Shown here one piece after another: positions 44,901-52,285 of a DNA stretch of 64,000 nt; within the stretch, counting starts at the first letter, position 1, and each line of letters starts with the position of its first letter. The stretch spans positions 186,001-250,000 of the forward strand of contig NZ_BMNZ01000002.1 in the NCBI RefSeq assembly GCF_014646815.1, read 5' to 3'. Both the position numbers and the translations under genes were made by a program. The DNA is from Terrabacter tumescens (GTDB taxonomy: Bacteria; Actinomycetota; Actinomycetes; Actinomycetales; Dermatophilaceae). The notes under the pieces were generated by a model. It made no database searches and was not told where the DNA came from. It was given only the letters and a program-made list of their open reading frames with translations.

Positions 44901-46361
44901 GTCTTCGGCATCGCCGACGACCCCGACAACCAGGCCCAGCCGGAGATCGCCTTCCGCCCCGACAAGGAGGGCAACATCGCGATCTACGGCACGTCCGGCT
45001 CGGGCAAGTCCGTCTTCCTGCGCTCGATGGCGGTCGCGGCCGGCTACACGGTGCGCGGCGGGCCCTGCCACGTCTACGGCCTCGACTTCGGCAACCGCGG
45101 TCTCGCGATGCTCGAGGCGCTGCCGCACGTCGGCTCGATCATCCCCGGCGGTGACCACGAGCGCGTCGTCCGGCTCATCCGCACCCTGAGGGCCACGATC
45201 GACGAGCGCGCCTCGCGCTACTCGGCCGTCAGTGCCGCGACGATCACCGACTACCGCCGCCTCGCCGGCCACCCCGACGAGCCGCGCATCATCGTGCTCA
45301 TCGACAACATGACGGCCTTCCGCCAGGCCTACGAGGTGGGCGGCCGCTTCCAGTGGCTCGACGCGCTCGCCGGTCTCGCCGCCGACGGCCGTCCCGTCGG
45401 GGTCCACTTCATCATCGCGTCCGACCAGCGCACCGGCCTGCCGACCAACCTCGCGGCCGCTGTCCAGGGCCGGATCATCCTGCGCATGAGCAACGTCGAC
45501 GACTACTCCGTCTTCGGCGTCCCCGGCGACGTGCTGACGATGGCCTCGCCCCCCGGACGTGGCCTGATGTCCGGGTCCGAGGTGCAGGTCGCGGTGCTCG
45601 GCGGCTCGTCCGACGTCACGGTCCAGGCCGCCGCCATCGAGGCCTTCGCCGACGCGACGCGCAAGGCCGGCGTCAGCCAGGCGCCGCCGATCGAGAGCCT
45701 CGCCGAGGTCATCCCCCTCGGCGACCTCCCGTCGGAGTTCCACGGCCGCCCCGTCGTCGGCGTCGCCTCCTCGAGCCTCGAGCCGCACGGCTTCGACCCG
45801 AAGGGCACGTTCATCATCACGGGCCCGTCGGGGTCCGGCCGGACGACGGCGGTCGCCGCCACGGCCGCCGGCCTCTTCCGGTTCAGCTCGGCGTCGGCGC
45901 TCTACCTCATGACGCCGCGACGCAGCTCCGAGCTGCTCGACCTCGGCATCTGGGCCGAGACGGCCGTCGGCAGCGGTCCCACGTCGGCACTGGCGAGCCG
46001 GCTCGCGGCCGAGATCGAGGAGGGGCGCGTCACGAGGCCGATCGCGGTCTTCGTCGAGCGCATCGACGACCTCGCCCCGTCCGGCGCCGAGAACGCCCTG
46101 ACCACCCTGGCCAAGGCCTGCGTCGACAACGACCAGCTCGTCGTCGCCGAGGGCGAGGCCGCCTTCTTCAGCAGCAACTTCGGGCTCCAGGCGCTGCTCA
46201 AGACCTCACGCTCGGGGCTGGCCCTGCACCCGGACGGCAACGAGGGGCTCTCGGTCTTCAAGGCCAACCTGCCCGCGCTCAACCGCGCGGAGCTCCCCCC
46301 GGGCCGTGGCTTCCTCATCGAGAAGGGCAAGTTCGAGCTCGTCCAGGTGGCCCTGCCGTGA
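41961..46361 (+). CDS. FHA-containing FtsK/SpoIIIE-type secretion ATPase (EccC/EssC-like)
   Basis: 1466 residues. A ubiquitin-like N-terminus (1-85) and an FHA domain (about 95-190: YVGRGRGCEVQLSDESVSRKHAKL, DLGSANGI) precede two membrane helices (about 234-275). Three ATPase domains follow. D1 has GGTTGAGKSELLQ (about 682), LLVDYKGGSAF and LVVDEFAALV. D2 has YGTSGSGKSVFLR (about 1008) and IVLIDNM. D3 has TGPSGSGRTTAV (about 1286), with Arg replacing the Walker lysine. N-terminal FHA plus three P-loop domains is the layout of firmicute EssC; actinobacterial EccC usually lacks FHA. It should drive export of WXG100 proteins encoded just downstream. GTG overlaps the previous stop. Confidence 0.9.
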   Translation: MKLKFVLRSGDRETDLVATTDSATTVGDLAAYLAAADPHRSSVLGVDAPMTLALVDQDMRGLDPRATVAESGLQSGMRVSTTRAGEGFVDRGRPAAVAYIRSGPDAGREFPLARGTAYVGRGRGCEVQLSDESVSRKHAKLVIQEVVEVVDLGSANGITAGGQQVTRAHLKSGDVVRVGDSELEVHLQGDGVVSRPGSGVLSGDAGTVAFSRSPRVAPLFSGQEFQVPDLPERAKLNPMPLVAMIVPLLMGIVMYLITRSAFSIIFMLMMPMMMAGTYYEARRQQKKEFAQAMQDFREDLELLSQRIRGSLEVEGRTRRGEHPSGVDCLTAVRDRSALLWTRRRDGHGYGELRLGLGTRPSRSAIKMPAVGRSKAEAWLAVSEELSGLEVVHDVPVVATPLTDGAVGIAGQRAAALGAARSFVLQTASLHSPAELAVCSFASGSSARDWDFLKWLPHTTSPHSPIGVDHLAASAPGCSALADALEDIVEAKGTGKEQEQAVAERPTVLVLVESDAPIDRSRLVAIAERGHRHGIVVLWVAETQQLLPAACQTFLVVADDQSSLAGYVHAGEEVQPVAVDAISYDEAMACARQLAPVVDAGVPVDDASDLPRAVSLLTLAGTDLASSEQAVIEKWGESRSILTGPYAPAVLPRKPGNLRAIVGQSSQGTFSVDIRSDGPHALVGGTTGAGKSELLQAWILGMAAAHSPQRVTFLLVDYKGGSAFRDCVKLPHTVGLVTDLSPHLVRRALASLAAELHYREHLLARHKAKDLLELERRGEVEAPPSLILVVDEFAALVQEVPEFVDGVVNVAQRGRSLGLHLILATQRPAGVIKDNLRANTNLRMALRMADENDSEDVLGSKEAAFFDPALPGRAVSKTGPGRLVPFQTGYAGGWTSDVPPPPDMKVETLTFGRGTEWEPPRVEGADDSADLGPTDIQRLVSTLGRAARVAELPKPRKPWLPDMRAVYDLATLPTQRRDDELVFGIADDPDNQAQPEIAFRPDKEGNIAIYGTSGSGKSVFLRSMAVAAGYTVRGGPCHVYGLDFGNRGLAMLEALPHVGSIIPGGDHERVVRLIRTLRATIDERASRYSAVSAATITDYRRLAGHPDEPRIIVLIDNMTAFRQAYEVGGRFQWLDALAGLAADGRPVGVHFIIASDQRTGLPTNLAAAVQGRIILRMSNVDDYSVFGVPGDVLTMASPPGRGLMSGSEVQVAVLGGSSDVTVQAAAIEAFADATRKAGVSQAPPIESLAEVIPLGDLPSEFHGRPVVGVASSSLEPHGFDPKGTFIITGPSGSGRTTAVAATAAGLFRFSSASALYLMTPRRSSELLDLGIWAETAVGSGPTSALASRLAAEIEEGRVTRPIAVFVERIDDLAPSGAENALTTLAKACVDNDQLVVAEGEAAFFSSNFGLQALLKTSRSGLALHPDGNEGLSVFKANLPALNRAELPPGRGFLIEKGKFELVQVALP

Positions 46362-46452
46362 CGTCTGAGAGTGCGCGAAAAGCGTTGGGTCACAAGGGAG
46401 CCCGAGGGTGCACGCGGCATACGCCAGCGGTGCCCGCAAGGGTGGGGAGGTC

Positions 46453-46470
46453 ATGGGGAGTGCTCCCCAT
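46453..46470. promoter_or_regulatory. Palindrome upstream of the WXG100 pair
   Basis: ATGGGGAGTGCTCCCCAT: eight-base arms with a two-base centre, followed by CG as at 23172-23190. It sits 165 bases before the first WXG100 gene in the 273-base gap after the ATPase gene. CTGACA at 46487 could be a -35 element. The rest of the gap is featureless apart from the ribosome site. Confidence 0.5.
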
Positions 46471-46634
46471 CGACACCCCCCGAGGGCTGACATAGGTTTC
46501 TGCATGTCGACGAAAGCCGCTCTTCGGACGAAGGGTGCGGACGTCGAGAAGTTTCGCATGGCGCGGGCCTGAACGGTTGGTCCGGAAGAGAACTTCCCGA
46601 ATCAGTCGGGGGAACACAGGCAAAGGAGAAGGTC

Positions 46635-46910
46635 ATGGCTTGGCTCGGTATGAACGACGATGAGGTCAACGCCCAGGGCAACGTCCTGCAGCAGCAGGCG
46701 GAGGCCATCCAGAAGCTCATCACGAAGGTCGACCAGGAGGTCGAGTCCCTGAAGCAGAACTGGCAGGGTGACGACTCCAAGCAGTTCGAGCAGGAGTGGA
46801 CCGGCACGCACCGTCCCGAGCTCCAGAAGGCCCAGAAGCTGCTCACCGAGATGAAGTCGACGATCGACCACGAGGTCCAGCAGCAGCGCAGCACCTCGTC
46901 GCAGTACTGA
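46635..46910 (+). CDS. WXG100-family secreted protein (first of pair)
   Basis: 91 residues from an ATG after AAGGAGAAGGTC. The predicted helical hairpin turns at NWQG (about 42-45), the W-x-G signature. The first helix is NVLQQQAEAIQKLITKVDQEVESLKQ and the second FEQEWTGTHRPELQKAQKLLTEMKS. It ends EVQQQRSTSSQY without a clear YxxxD/E export motif. Such proteins form homo- or heterodimers that are type VII substrates. It follows the ATPase gene and precedes a second WXG100 gene by 56 bases. Confidence 0.93.
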   Translation: MAWLGMNDDEVNAQGNVLQQQAEAIQKLITKVDQEVESLKQNWQGDDSKQFEQEWTGTHRPELQKAQKLLTEMKSTIDHEVQQQRSTSSQY

Positions 46911-46966
46911 TCGACCTCAGCTCACACATCGACCTACACACGCTTCACTTCTGAAGGGGAACTGAC

Positions 46967-47242
46967 ATGGCTGTTTACAAGAAGGGCATGAACGCCGACG
47001 CGGTGTCCGCGTCGGGCGACAAGCTCGTCGGCTACAAGGGCGAGCTTGACGGCATCGTCGAGGCCGTCAACGGCGCCGTCTCCACGATCAAGGGCAACTG
47101 GGGCGGCACGGACGCCGACCGCTTCCAGAGCGACTGGCACGGCCAGCGCCAGGTCGTGTCGGCCGCGGGCGACAAGCTCGACGCCATGGGCAAGAAGTGC
47201 AAGACCAACGCCGAGACGCAGAAGCAGACGTCGTCCAAGTGA
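46967..47242 (+). CDS. WXG100-family secreted protein (second of pair)
   Basis: 91 residues from an ATG after GAAGGGGAACTGAC. The turn is NWGG (about 44-47), flanked by helices VSASGDKLVGYKGELDGIVEAVNGAVSTI and RFQSDWHGQRQVVSAAGDKLDAMGKK. The tail ETQKQTSSK again lacks YxxxD/E. It is the likely dimer partner of the preceding protein, which it matches exactly in length. A terminator closes the transcript. Confidence 0.92.
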   Translation: MAVYKKGMNADAVSASGDKLVGYKGELDGIVEAVNGAVSTIKGNWGGTDADRFQSDWHGQRQVVSAAGDKLDAMGKKCKTNAETQKQTSSK

Positions 47243-47300
47243 GCCCGGCTGCTGCGTGAGCCCGGATCGGTCCGAGGCTCCGCGGCATCCGCAAGGCGCG

Positions 47301-47342
47301 AAGGGTGGTCGCTCCCGACAGGGGAGGAGCGGCCACCCTTTC
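47301..47342 (+). terminator. Terminator closing the WXG100 transcript
   Basis: GGGTGGTCGCTCC (47303-47315) pairs with GGAGCGGCCACCC (47326-47338) with one G-T type mismatch, followed by TTTCG. It marks the end of the secretion cluster. The remaining bases to 47494 hold the GGAGG ribosome site of the next gene. Confidence 0.75.
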
Positions 47343-47494
47343 GTGTGCCCCGGCGCACGAGGGCGCCCCACCCTGCCGGAGTGTGGGCGACGTCACGCAT
47401 GCGCGAGACGAATTGGCGTCGGCGCGTCAGGAGCCCGTAGATTCTTCATCAGCAAGGCATCAACGCCGAAGTATCTCCGGACAGGAGGCCCCTC

Positions 47495-49408
47495 GTGAGC
47501 CTGTTTCCCCTCGTGGCCGTCACCGCCGACCGACCCGGTCTGGCCGACGCGCTGACCCGTCGCGGCGCTGTGCCCACCCCCGCCGACGCAGCCGACGTGC
47601 TCGTCGTGGACGCCGCTGTTGCCGCTGACCCGACCACGGCCGTGTCCATGGCCACGCAGGTGCGTGACGCGCTCGCCACCGGCCGCGGCGTCGTCGTCCT
47701 CGGCGCCCCGAGTGTCGAGCTGGCCGGCATCGCTCCGGCCGGTGATGCCGGAGAGCTGCCCACCGGGGCCCTGCGTCCTGCCGTGCGCGTCGAGCGCGAC
47801 ACCGAGATCGGCGAGGACCTGCTCGCCCGCGTCGACCTCGGCGCCCTGGGCGCCACCGGCTCGCTGAGCGTCCAGGCTCCGGCCCGCGCACTGCTCGCCG
47901 CGGGCCCGGCCACCGTGGCGGCGATGGCAGCCACCCCCGAGAGCGGCCGGCTCGTCGTGCTCGCCGTGACGCCCGAGGCCGGCACGCCCGCCGGTGAGCA
48001 GTCCCTCGCCGAGCTCGTGCACAACGCCGTCTGCTTCGTCGCGCCCCGCCCCGTGCGCCGTGCCGAGAACGCCAGCACGCACCCGCTCGTCGCCTCGGAG
48101 GCGTGGCTCGGTCTCAAGTCCGCGGTCAGCGACCTGCGCCTGCTGCAGGCCGCCGACGGCTCCGTGCCCGAGGCCGGCGACCACGAGGCGGCGGCCCGCC
48201 ACGTCGGACGGCTCACGGCCGGCATCGAGGCGCTCGCGCCGCAGCTGTCGCACGACGCCGACTACCTCGAGGCCCTCGTCAAGGACTTCGGCCGCTGGGC
48301 CGACGGCGGCTTCGGCGTGCCCGACTTCTACGACTCGCTCGTGGCCTTCGCGCCGGCGCAGCACCGCGTCGACGGGCAGCTCCACCTCGTCGTCTTCCCG
48401 ATGTACACCCAGAACGGCAACCCGAACCGCCAGGTCGAGGCCGTGCTGCTCGAGGTGATCTGGCCCGACTTCGTCGCCGAGCTCGAGGGTGGCGACTACT
48501 CCAACAAGCTCTTCCTGCCGATCCGCTTCCTCGACTTCACTGCGGGCTACGACACCAACTCCGCGGTGCTCTTCCCCGAGACCGTCGCGATGCGCGAGAT
48601 CCCGACCTTCACGTGGGGCGGCATCTTCGCCGACCGCGAGGCCGCGCGCTTCCGCCGGGTCGTGTCGGAGGCCTCGGCAGTGACGCGCCTGTCGCTGCCG
48701 CCGGACGCCGCGCGCCTCATCGCGGACCAGGAGCTCGCCGAGCGAGCCTTCGTCATGTGGGACCTCATCCACGACCGCACCCACATGCACGGCGACCTGC
48801 CGTTCGACCCGTTCATGATCAAGCAGCGGATGCCGTACTTCCTCTACTCGCTGGAGGAGCTGCGCTGCGACCTCACGGCCTTCCGTGAGGCGGTCAAGCT
48901 CGAGGGCGAGGGCCACCCGTACGCCCGGTCGGTGCAGTATGCCGTCCTCTTCGACCGCATCTTCCGCTTCGCGATCACCGGTGACCGCACCCGCAACTAC
49001 GACGGCCTCGGTGGCCAGCTGCTCTTCGCCTGGCTGCACCAGAAGGGCGTGCTGCACTGGACCGACAACCGCCTCACCATCGAGTGGGAGCGCGTGGCTG
49101 AGCCGGTGCTCGAGCTCGGCCGGATGGTCGAGGACCTCTACTGGCGCTCCATCGACCGGCCCAAGACCGCGCACTGGCTCGCGGCCTACGACCTCGTCGC
49201 GTCGGTGCTGACGCCGCACCCACTCTCGGCGTGGGCGCGTCACCGCGAGGGCGACCTCGCCGCCCTGCCGCTCGACGGGCCGCCCAAGGGTCTGACCGAC
49301 GCGGTCCTGCCAGACGAGTTCCCGCTGTCGATGTTCTACGAAGCCCTGTCCAAGAAGATGAAGGGCGTCATCGAGTCGACGTCCGGCATCACCGGGGCCA
49401 GCGCGTGA
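47495..49408 (+). CDS. DUF6421-like protein of unknown function
   Basis: 637 residues from a GTG after AGGAGGCCCCTC. The first ~190 residues are Ala/Val-rich with alternating strands and helices. The conserved-looking part (about 200-620) includes FGVPDFYDSLVAFAP, VVFPMYTQNGNPNRQVEAVLLEVIWPDF, FLDFTAGYDTNSAVLFPETVA and WDLIHDRTHMHGDLPFDPFMIKQ, a His-rich stretch that could bind metal. I place it in the DUF6421 family from memory of these motifs. No signal peptide or membrane helix is present. Its stop overlaps the SDR start (GTGA), so the two proteins are probably linked in function. Confidence 0.65.
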   Translation: MSLFPLVAVTADRPGLADALTRRGAVPTPADAADVLVVDAAVAADPTTAVSMATQVRDALATGRGVVVLGAPSVELAGIAPAGDAGELPTGALRPAVRVERDTEIGEDLLARVDLGALGATGSLSVQAPARALLAAGPATVAAMAATPESGRLVVLAVTPEAGTPAGEQSLAELVHNAVCFVAPRPVRRAENASTHPLVASEAWLGLKSAVSDLRLLQAADGSVPEAGDHEAAARHVGRLTAGIEALAPQLSHDADYLEALVKDFGRWADGGFGVPDFYDSLVAFAPAQHRVDGQLHLVVFPMYTQNGNPNRQVEAVLLEVIWPDFVAELEGGDYSNKLFLPIRFLDFTAGYDTNSAVLFPETVAMREIPTFTWGGIFADREAARFRRVVSEASAVTRLSLPPDAARLIADQELAERAFVMWDLIHDRTHMHGDLPFDPFMIKQRMPYFLYSLEELRCDLTAFREAVKLEGEGHPYARSVQYAVLFDRIFRFAITGDRTRNYDGLGGQLLFAWLHQKGVLHWTDNRLTIEWERVAEPVLELGRMVEDLYWRSIDRPKTAHWLAAYDLVASVLTPHPLSAWARHREGDLAALPLDGPPKGLTDAVLPDEFPLSMFYEALSKKMKGVIESTSGITGASA

Positions 49409-50133
49409 CGGCCTCGGGAACCGGTCCGGCCGACGCCTCGGCTGACGGCGCGCGCGTCGTCGTCGTCACCGGGGCGACCGGGGCGACGGGCCGCGCCACC
49501 TGCGCGGCCCTGCTCGCCCACGGCGAGCGCGTCGTCGCCGTCGGCCGGGACGAGGCGACGCTCGCGGCCCTTCGGGACGAGCTCTCGGGCGCCGGTGACG
49601 ACCGCCTCGACACCCACCTCCAGACCCGTGTCTGCGACCTGCTCGACGGCGACGCCGTGCAGGAGCTCGCCCGCGAGGTCATCGCCGAGCACGGCCACGT
49701 CGACGCGCTCTTCCACCTCGTCGGTGGCTGGCGCGGCGGCAAGCACTTCGCCCAGTCCACCGACGACGACTGGCGCTGGCTCTCGGGCAACCTCGTCGAC
49801 ACGCTGCGGCACACGACGCTCTCGCTGCACGACGCCCTGCTCGCCTCGGGCCGCGGGCGGGTGGCGATCATCAGCGCGGCGGCGGCGCAGGCACCCACGG
49901 CCGGCAACGCGGCATACGCCAGCGCGAAGGCCGCGGCCGAGACGTGGCTCGCGGCGCTCGCGGACTCCTTCGGGTCCGAGGACGCGACCCCCGGTTCGGC
50001 TGCGGTCGTCGGTGTGGTGAAGTGGATCGGGACCGGTCGCACGGCGACCAGCCCGGCGAGGATCGCCGAGTGGCTCACCGAGCTGCTCGACGGCGACGCC
50101 TCGGCTCTCAACGGCACGCGCGTCGAGTTGTAG
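49405..50133 (+). CDS. Short-chain dehydrogenase/reductase
   Basis: 242 residues. The cofactor motif is VVVTGATGATGRATCAALL (TGxxGxxG, about 16-24). Asp in the CDLLDGDAV segment contacts the adenine. NLVGGW-type NAG replacement appears as FHLVGGWRGG. The active site reads VAIISAAAAQAPTAGNAAYASAKAA, with Tyr-x3-Lys (YASAK) but Ala where the catalytic Ser usually sits. Substrate unknown. The GTG start overlaps the upstream stop; this two-gene coupling suggests shared function. Upstream in-frame codons within the previous gene are not used. Confidence 0.85.
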   Translation: MTASGTGPADASADGARVVVVTGATGATGRATCAALLAHGERVVAVGRDEATLAALRDELSGAGDDRLDTHLQTRVCDLLDGDAVQELAREVIAEHGHVDALFHLVGGWRGGKHFAQSTDDDWRWLSGNLVDTLRHTTLSLHDALLASGRGRVAIISAAAAQAPTAGNAAYASAKAAAETWLAALADSFGSEDATPGSAAVVGVVKWIGTGRTATSPARIAEWLTELLDGDASALNGTRVEL

Positions 50134-50224
50134 TCGGCCCGGGCGGGCGGCCGGCCGAGAGCCGCATCGTCTCCGCACGATCTGCACTGCACGACCAGCA
50201 CCCCACGACCCGAGTGAGGATCCC

Positions 50225-51286
50225 GTGACGACCCTGCACGACCCCGACCGCCGCGGCTTCGCGTCCGACAACTACGCCGGCCTGCACCCCGAGGTGCTCG
50301 CCGCCATCGCCGACGCCAACGGCGGCCACGAGATCTCCTACGGCGAGGACGCCTACACGGCCCGGCTGCAGGAGGTCGTCGCCGGGCACGTCGGCGCCGG
50401 CGCCGTCACGTGGCCGGTCTTCAACGGCACGGGCGCCAACGTCGTCGCGCTGCAGGCGCTGCTCCCGCGCTGGGGCGCCGTCGTCTGCGCCGAGACGGCA
50501 CACATCAACACCGACGAGGGCGGCGCGCCCGAGCGGATGGGCAGCATCAAGCTGCTCACCGTCCCGACGCCCGACGGCAAGCTGACCCCCGAGCTCGTCG
50601 ACCGGCAGGCCTGGGGCTTCGGCGACGAGCACCGCGCGCAGCCGCTCGTCGTCTCGATCACCCAGACCACCGAGCTCGGCACCTGCTACACGCCGGCCGA
50701 GGTCAAGGCGATCGCCGACCACGCCCACTCGCTCGGCATGCGCGTGCACCTCGACGGCGCCCGCATCTCCAACGCCGCGGCCACCCTCGGCACCGACCTG
50801 TCCGCCTTCACCGGCGAGGCCGGCGTCGACGTCGTCAGCCTGGGCGGCACGAAGAACGGCGCCATGGCCGCCGAGGCGGTCGTCGTCGTGGACCCCGAGC
50901 TCGCCGCCGACCCGTCCCTGGGCCTCATCCACGTGCGCAAGCTCTCGATGCAGCTCGCCTCGAAGATGCGCTTCGTGTCGGCGCAGCTCGTCGCGCTCTA
51001 CGGCAGCGACCTGTGGCTGCGGTCGGCCACGCACGCCAACGCGATGGCCGCCCGGCTGGCCGCCGGCGTCGAGCCGCTCGACGGCGTGACGGTCCAGCGC
51101 CCCGTCGAGGCCAACGCTGTCTTCGCCGTGCTCGACCGCGACGTGGCCAACGCGCTGCGCGAGAAGTTCCGCTTCTACGACTGGGACCCGGCCACCCGCG
51201 AGGTGCGCTGGATGTGCTCGTGGGACACGACCGAGGCTGACGTCGACGCGTTCCTGGCCGAGCTCCGGCGCCTCCTCGGCGCCTGA
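50225..51286 (+). CDS. Threonine aldolase family PLP enzyme
   Basis: 353 residues of the beta-eliminating lyase fold. It begins FASDNYAGLHPEVLAAIADAN, then EISYGEDAYTARLQ and NGTGANVVALQAL. HLDGARISNAAATLG supplies the Asp/Arg pair, and SLGGTKNGAM holds the PLP lysine (about K210). Low-specificity L-threonine aldolases cleave threonine to glycine and acetaldehyde. The C-terminal part reads EANAVFAVLDRDVANALREKFRFYDWD. Start GTG at 50225 after GTGAGGATCCC. The stop codon falls inside a 12-bp tandem repeat that continues downstream. Confidence 0.9.
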   Translation: MTTLHDPDRRGFASDNYAGLHPEVLAAIADANGGHEISYGEDAYTARLQEVVAGHVGAGAVTWPVFNGTGANVVALQALLPRWGAVVCAETAHINTDEGGAPERMGSIKLLTVPTPDGKLTPELVDRQAWGFGDEHRAQPLVVSITQTTELGTCYTPAEVKAIADHAHSLGMRVHLDGARISNAAATLGTDLSAFTGEAGVDVVSLGGTKNGAMAAEAVVVVDPELAADPSLGLIHVRKLSMQLASKMRFVSAQLVALYGSDLWLRSATHANAMAARLAAGVEPLDGVTVQRPVEANAVFAVLDRDVANALREKFRFYDWDPATREVRWMCSWDTTEADVDAFLAELRRLLGA

Positions 51287-51332
51287 GCCCGGTCACGAGC
51301 CCGGTCACGAGCCCGGTCACGAGCCCGGACAC
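51285..51332. repeat. Tandem 12-bp repeat after the aldolase gene
   Basis: Four copies of GAGCCCGGTCAC (the last has one change), followed by degenerate GAGCACG units to about 51375. The first copy overlaps the stop codon. Confidence 0.85.
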
Positions 51333-51380
51333 GAGCACGCACGAGCACGCCACGAGCACGCCCGAGCACGGCACGACAAC

Positions 51381-51411
51381 GGAGCCCGCACCTCGTCGAG
51401 GTGCGGGCTCC
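51381..51411. terminator. Hairpin terminator between aldolase and peroxiredoxin genes
   Basis: GGAGCCCGCACCTCG (51381-51395) and its inverse copy at 51397-51411 form a nearly continuous palindrome (13-bp stem with a five-base loop). It lies between two convergent genes. Confidence 0.75.
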
Positions 51412-51416
51412 GTGCT

Positions 51417-51465
51417 GCGTCAGACCGATGCGTCAGACCGATGCGTCAGACCGATGCGTCAGACC
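51417..51465. repeat. Tandem 13-bp repeat
   Basis: Three complete copies of GCGTCAGACCGAT (51417-51455) and a partial fourth, just before the peroxiredoxin stop. Confidence 0.85.
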
Positions 51466-51480
51466 TTCGGGTCGGACCGG

Positions 51481-52119
51481 TCAGGCGGGAGCGTTGGTGA
51501 AGCGCAGGTAGGGCTTGACCTCGTCGACGGCGTCGTCGCCGAAGCGCTCGCGCGCGTCGGCGGTCGAGACGGTCGGGGCGACGATGACCTTCTCGCCCTC
51601 GCGCCAGTCGGCCGGCGTCGAGAACGGGCCGCGGTCGGTGAGCTGCAGGGCGTCGACGGCGCGCAGGATCTCGTCGAAGTTGCGACCGACGCTCTTGGGG
51701 TAGGTCAGCGAGAGCCGGACCTTGTTGGACGGGTCGATGACGAAGACCGAGCGGACGCCCGACGTGTCGCCCTCGCCGGGGTGGATCATGTCGTAGAGCT
51801 CGGAGACCTGGCGGGAGTCGTCGGCGATGATCGGGTAGCTGACCGGGGCGCCGCCGACCTCCTCGATGTCGCCCTTCCACTCCTCGTGCTGCTCGATCGG
51901 GTCGACCGACACGGCGAGCACCTTGACGTCGCGGCGGGCCCACTCGTCCTCGAGGGCGGCGACGCGGCCGAGCTCGGTCGTGCAGACGGGGGTGAAGTCA
52001 GCGGGGTGGCTGAAGAGGACCGCCCAGCTGGCGTCCTTCCAGTCGTGGAAGCGGATCGGGCCCTCGGTGGTCGTGGCCTCGAAGTCGGGGGCGATCTCGC
52101 CCAGTCGCGGTGTTGCCAT
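51481..52119 (-). CDS. 1-Cys peroxiredoxin (Prx6 type)
   Basis: 212 residues from an ATG at 52119 (GAGAGGACCACCC upstream). FSHPADFTPVCTTELGR holds the peroxidatic Cys (about C46) in the Prx6-type PxxxTxxC context. No second conserved Cys at the 2-Cys resolving position is visible. The C-terminal extension (TPADWREGEKVIVAPTVS to VKPYLRFTNAPA) is typical of the 1-Cys group. It reduces hydroperoxides, with thioredoxin or mycothiol-linked recycling possible. A 166-base gap shared with the divergent DedA gene is relatively AT-rich around 52170-52230 and probably holds promoters. Confidence 0.92.
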   Translation of the reverse strand: MATPRLGEIAPDFEATTTEGPIRFHDWKDASWAVLFSHPADFTPVCTTELGRVAALEDEWARRDVKVLAVSVDPIEQHEEWKGDIEEVGGAPVSYPIIADDSRQVSELYDMIHPGEGDTSGVRSVFVIDPSNKVRLSLTYPKSVGRNFDEILRAVDALQLTDRGPFSTPADWREGEKVIVAPTVSTADARERFGDDAVDEVKPYLRFTNAPA

Positions 52120-52285
52120 GGGTGGTCCTCTCGCGGTCGGGCGCCCGGCGCGCCCCGTCTGCTTCATTCTCACCACAAGACCATGCATCGCATTATGGGT
52201 GTCCAAATGTCGTGACGTGCATTCAGCCAACGTCCAGCCTGGCGACGAACACTGGGAGGCCTTGTCGCCGTCCCGAGGAGCCGAC

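Noticed and set aside
41511-45788. Long minus-strand open frame opposite the secretion ATPase gene
   Set aside because: Low-complexity composition, no motif, and complete overlap with a gene carrying three P-loop domains.
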